From Sulfuritalea sp. (GTDB taxonomy: Bacteria; Pseudomonadota; Gammaproteobacteria; Burkholderiales; Rhodocyclaceae): a DNA stretch of 6,502 bases. Positions 4,829 through 6,502 of the stretch are shown here, one piece after another. The notes under the pieces were generated by a model. The model saw only the letters and a program-made list of their open reading frames with translations, was not told where the DNA came from and ran no database searches. The stretch covers positions 1 through 6,502 of the forward strand of contig JAPLRA010000119.1 of NCBI GenBank assembly GCA_026399445.1. The letters run 5' to 3'. How positions within the stretch are numbered: the first letter of the stretch is position 1; each line of letters starts with the position of its first letter. The position numbers were made by a program, and so were the translations under genes.

Positions 4829-6502
4829 ATGACCACCCAGAAACCCCCACGAAAAGCCGGTCCCAGAGCCGCCGCCATCGATAAAGGGGAAGCAGCGGCA
4901 ACGGTTCCCACCCCCGCCTTCCCCATCGTCGGCATCGGCGCCTCCGCCGGGGGTCTTGAAGCCTTCGAGGCCTTCTTCCGCGCCTGCCCGATGGACACCG
5001 GCCTCGCCTTCGTGCTGGTGCCGCATCTCGACCCGGGGCACGTCAGCCTGCTCACCGAAATCCTGCAACGCTCCACCGCCATGCCGGTGGTCGAAGCCCT
5101 CGACCAGATCGCCGTCGCGCCCGACCACGTTTACGTCATCCCGCCCAACCGCGAGATGGCCATCCTCAACGGCGTGCTGCAACTCTCCGTACCGGAACTG
5201 GCGCGCGGACAGCGCATGCCGATCGACGGCTTCCTGCGCTCCCTGGCCGAAGATCAGGCCGAACGCGCCATCGGCATCATTCTTTCGGGCACCGCCACCG
5301 ACGGCACTTTGGGCCTGCGCGCCATCCTCGGCGGCGGCGGCGTCTGCATGGTGCAGGAACCCTCCACCGCCAAGTACGACGGCATGCCGACCAGCGCCAT
5401 CAATGCCGGCTATGCCACCCACATCCTGGCGGTGGAACAAATGCCGGCCATGCTGGTGGAAGTCTCCCGGCAGTCCGTCTACCGCCAGCGCGTGCCACAA
5501 GAAAAGCACCATCGGTCGCCGCATCCAGCGCCGCATGGCACAGCACGCCATCGAAGACGAGGCCGTGTATGCGCGCTTCCTCAAGGGCAACCCGACCGAG
5601 ACGCAACTGCTGTTCAGGGAACTGCTGATCAATGTCACCAGCTTCTTCCGCGATCCGGAAGCCTTTGCCGCCCTGAAGGAAACCATCCTGCCGTCGCTCC
5701 TGAAGGGCAAGCCGCCCGGCTACGATTTCCGCGTCTGGGTGGCCGGCTGCGCCAGCGGCGAGGAAGCCTACTCGATCGCCATCGTGCTGCAGGAGTTGCA
5801 GGACGAGATCCATGCCCGCCACGAGCAGGAACTCAACATCCAGATCTACGCCACCGACCTCGACGACGACGCCATTGCCGTGGCGCGCGCCGGACGCTAT
5901 CCGCCCAACATCGCGCAGGACGTGACCCCCGAACGTCTGCGCCGCTTCTTCACCAAGGATGAGGGGGGGTACAAGGTCAAGAAGGACATCCGCGACATGG
6001 TGGTGTACGCCGTGCAGAACGTGATCAAGGACCCGCCCTTCACCAAGCTCGACCTGCTCAGTTGCCGCAACCTGATGATCTATCTCGAGACCGAACTGCA
6101 AAACCGCCTGATCCCCAACTTCCACTACGCGCTGCGGCCCAACGGCGTATTGTTCCTGTCCGCCTCGGAGAGCATCACCAGCCGTCCCGACCTGTTTGCA
6201 TCGATCGACCGCAAGTGGAAGTTTTACCGCGCCAATCACCCCCTCGGCGCGCCCCACGTCAAGGCCACGACCGACATGAGTTGGGCCCAGATCACACGCA
6301 CCGAACACACCGCAGGCATCACCGCCGGAATAACCGCCGCGGTAGCCGCCGGCAAAGCCGCCGCCGGCCGCGCCGGCAATGTCGCCGCGCTGAGTGCCCA
6401 CGCCCTGCTGCAGACCTATGCGCCGGCCTCGGTCACCACCGACAGCCGCGGCAACATCCTCTACGTGCATGGCGACACCGGCCGCTACCTGCGCCCGGCG
6501 CC
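4829..6502 (+). pseudogene. CheB-CheR(-PAS) fusion protein gene, frame-broken between domains, runs off right edge
   Basis: The gene encodes a chemoreceptor-type methylesterase/methyltransferase fusion. The CheB part (about residues 31-215) lacks a receiver domain but keeps the full catalytic triad: Ser39 in GIGASAGG, His66 in VPHLDPGH, Asp158 in GTATDG. This frame then leaves conserved sequence after LVEVSRQS and stops at TGA 5960-5962. From 5499 another frame gives CheR: KKSTIGRRIQRRM, then NVTSFFRDPEAF. These are followed by the SAM-binding WVAGCASGEEAYSIAI, then IQIYATDLDDDAIAVARAG, and DPPFTKLDLLSCRNLMIYL. An Ala/Gly-rich linker follows (about 6300-6390), then ILYVHGDTGRYL, which resembles the start of the PAS region in longer family members. 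The linker and first part of the CheR N-terminal region (the segment like GHDFS-x-Y before KKST) are missing. If the break is real, only a solitary CheB esterase would be made. If it is an error, this is an intact sensor fusion extending rightward. Confidence 0.85.
5477..5498 (+). other. Frame break / deletion junction in the CheB-CheR gene
   Basis: CheB codons start at coordinates congruent to 2 modulo 3. The CheR sequence beginning KKSTIG (AAG at 5499) uses coordinates divisible by 3. The last convincing CheB residues end near 5476 and the CheR motif begins at 5499. Family members have a linker of some tens of residues plus a GHDFS-like motif here, so the phase change fits a deletion of 3n+2 bases. 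No long homopolymer is present that would explain a one-base slip. Confidence 0.7.

Noticed and set aside
5400..6470. A 356-codon minus-strand open frame opposite CheR, and a similar one at 4754-5710 opposite CheB
   Set aside because: Both are mirror frames of conserved CheB/CheR coding sequence, with His/Gly/Val/Asp-rich translations and no family resemblance.
1..6502. A novel defence, mobile or otherwise undescribed multi-gene system
   Set aside because: All large genes belong to known metabolic, regulatory or chemosensory families. No transposase, integrase, nuclease, repeat array or RNA gene was seen.

Overview
The window is GC-rich DNA with dense, strongly codon-biased genes. The gene content is a long FadE-type acyl-CoA dehydrogenase next to a PsrA-like TetR regulator and a thiolase, plus a CheB-CheR fusion whose sequence resembles those of Rhodocyclales-type organisms. 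This suggests a betaproteobacterium. That placement rests on protein resemblance recalled from memory, not on a search.

On the minus strand, reading from about 3984 down to base 1, is a fatty-acid beta-oxidation operon. A promoter and two tandem AAAC-N4-GTTT palindromes (3929-3954) precede a TetR-family regulator (3910-3239). Next is a full-length membrane-anchored acyl-CoA dehydrogenase, FadE (3212-867), and then a thiolase starting at 864 that runs off the left edge. The gaps are 26 bp and 2 bp, so the three genes are very probably co-transcribed. The operators lie over the predicted transcription start and match the pattern known for PsrA. The likely logic is therefore a fatty-acid-sensing repressor controlling itself and the first and last steps of the beta-oxidation spiral.

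Upstream of the operon, also on the minus strand, is a small uncharacterised gene (4574-4083). It encodes a probable winged-helix protein with a basic tail. Divergent from it on the plus strand is a CheB-CheR(-PAS) fusion gene that starts at 4829 and runs off the right edge.

Two of the five genes carry a frame-breaking internal deletion. The thiolase loses the conserved GG-x-E-x-MS segment near 535. The CheB-CheR fusion loses its inter-domain linker and the start of the CheR N-terminal region near 5477-5498. In both genes the downstream frame resumes with well-conserved protein sequence. The breaks are therefore either very recent mutations or sequencing/assembly errors. I saw no RNA genes, CRISPR arrays, insertion sequences or phage genes. 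The most informative new observation is the tandem operator at the regulator's promoter. I do not see a convincing novel multi-gene system.
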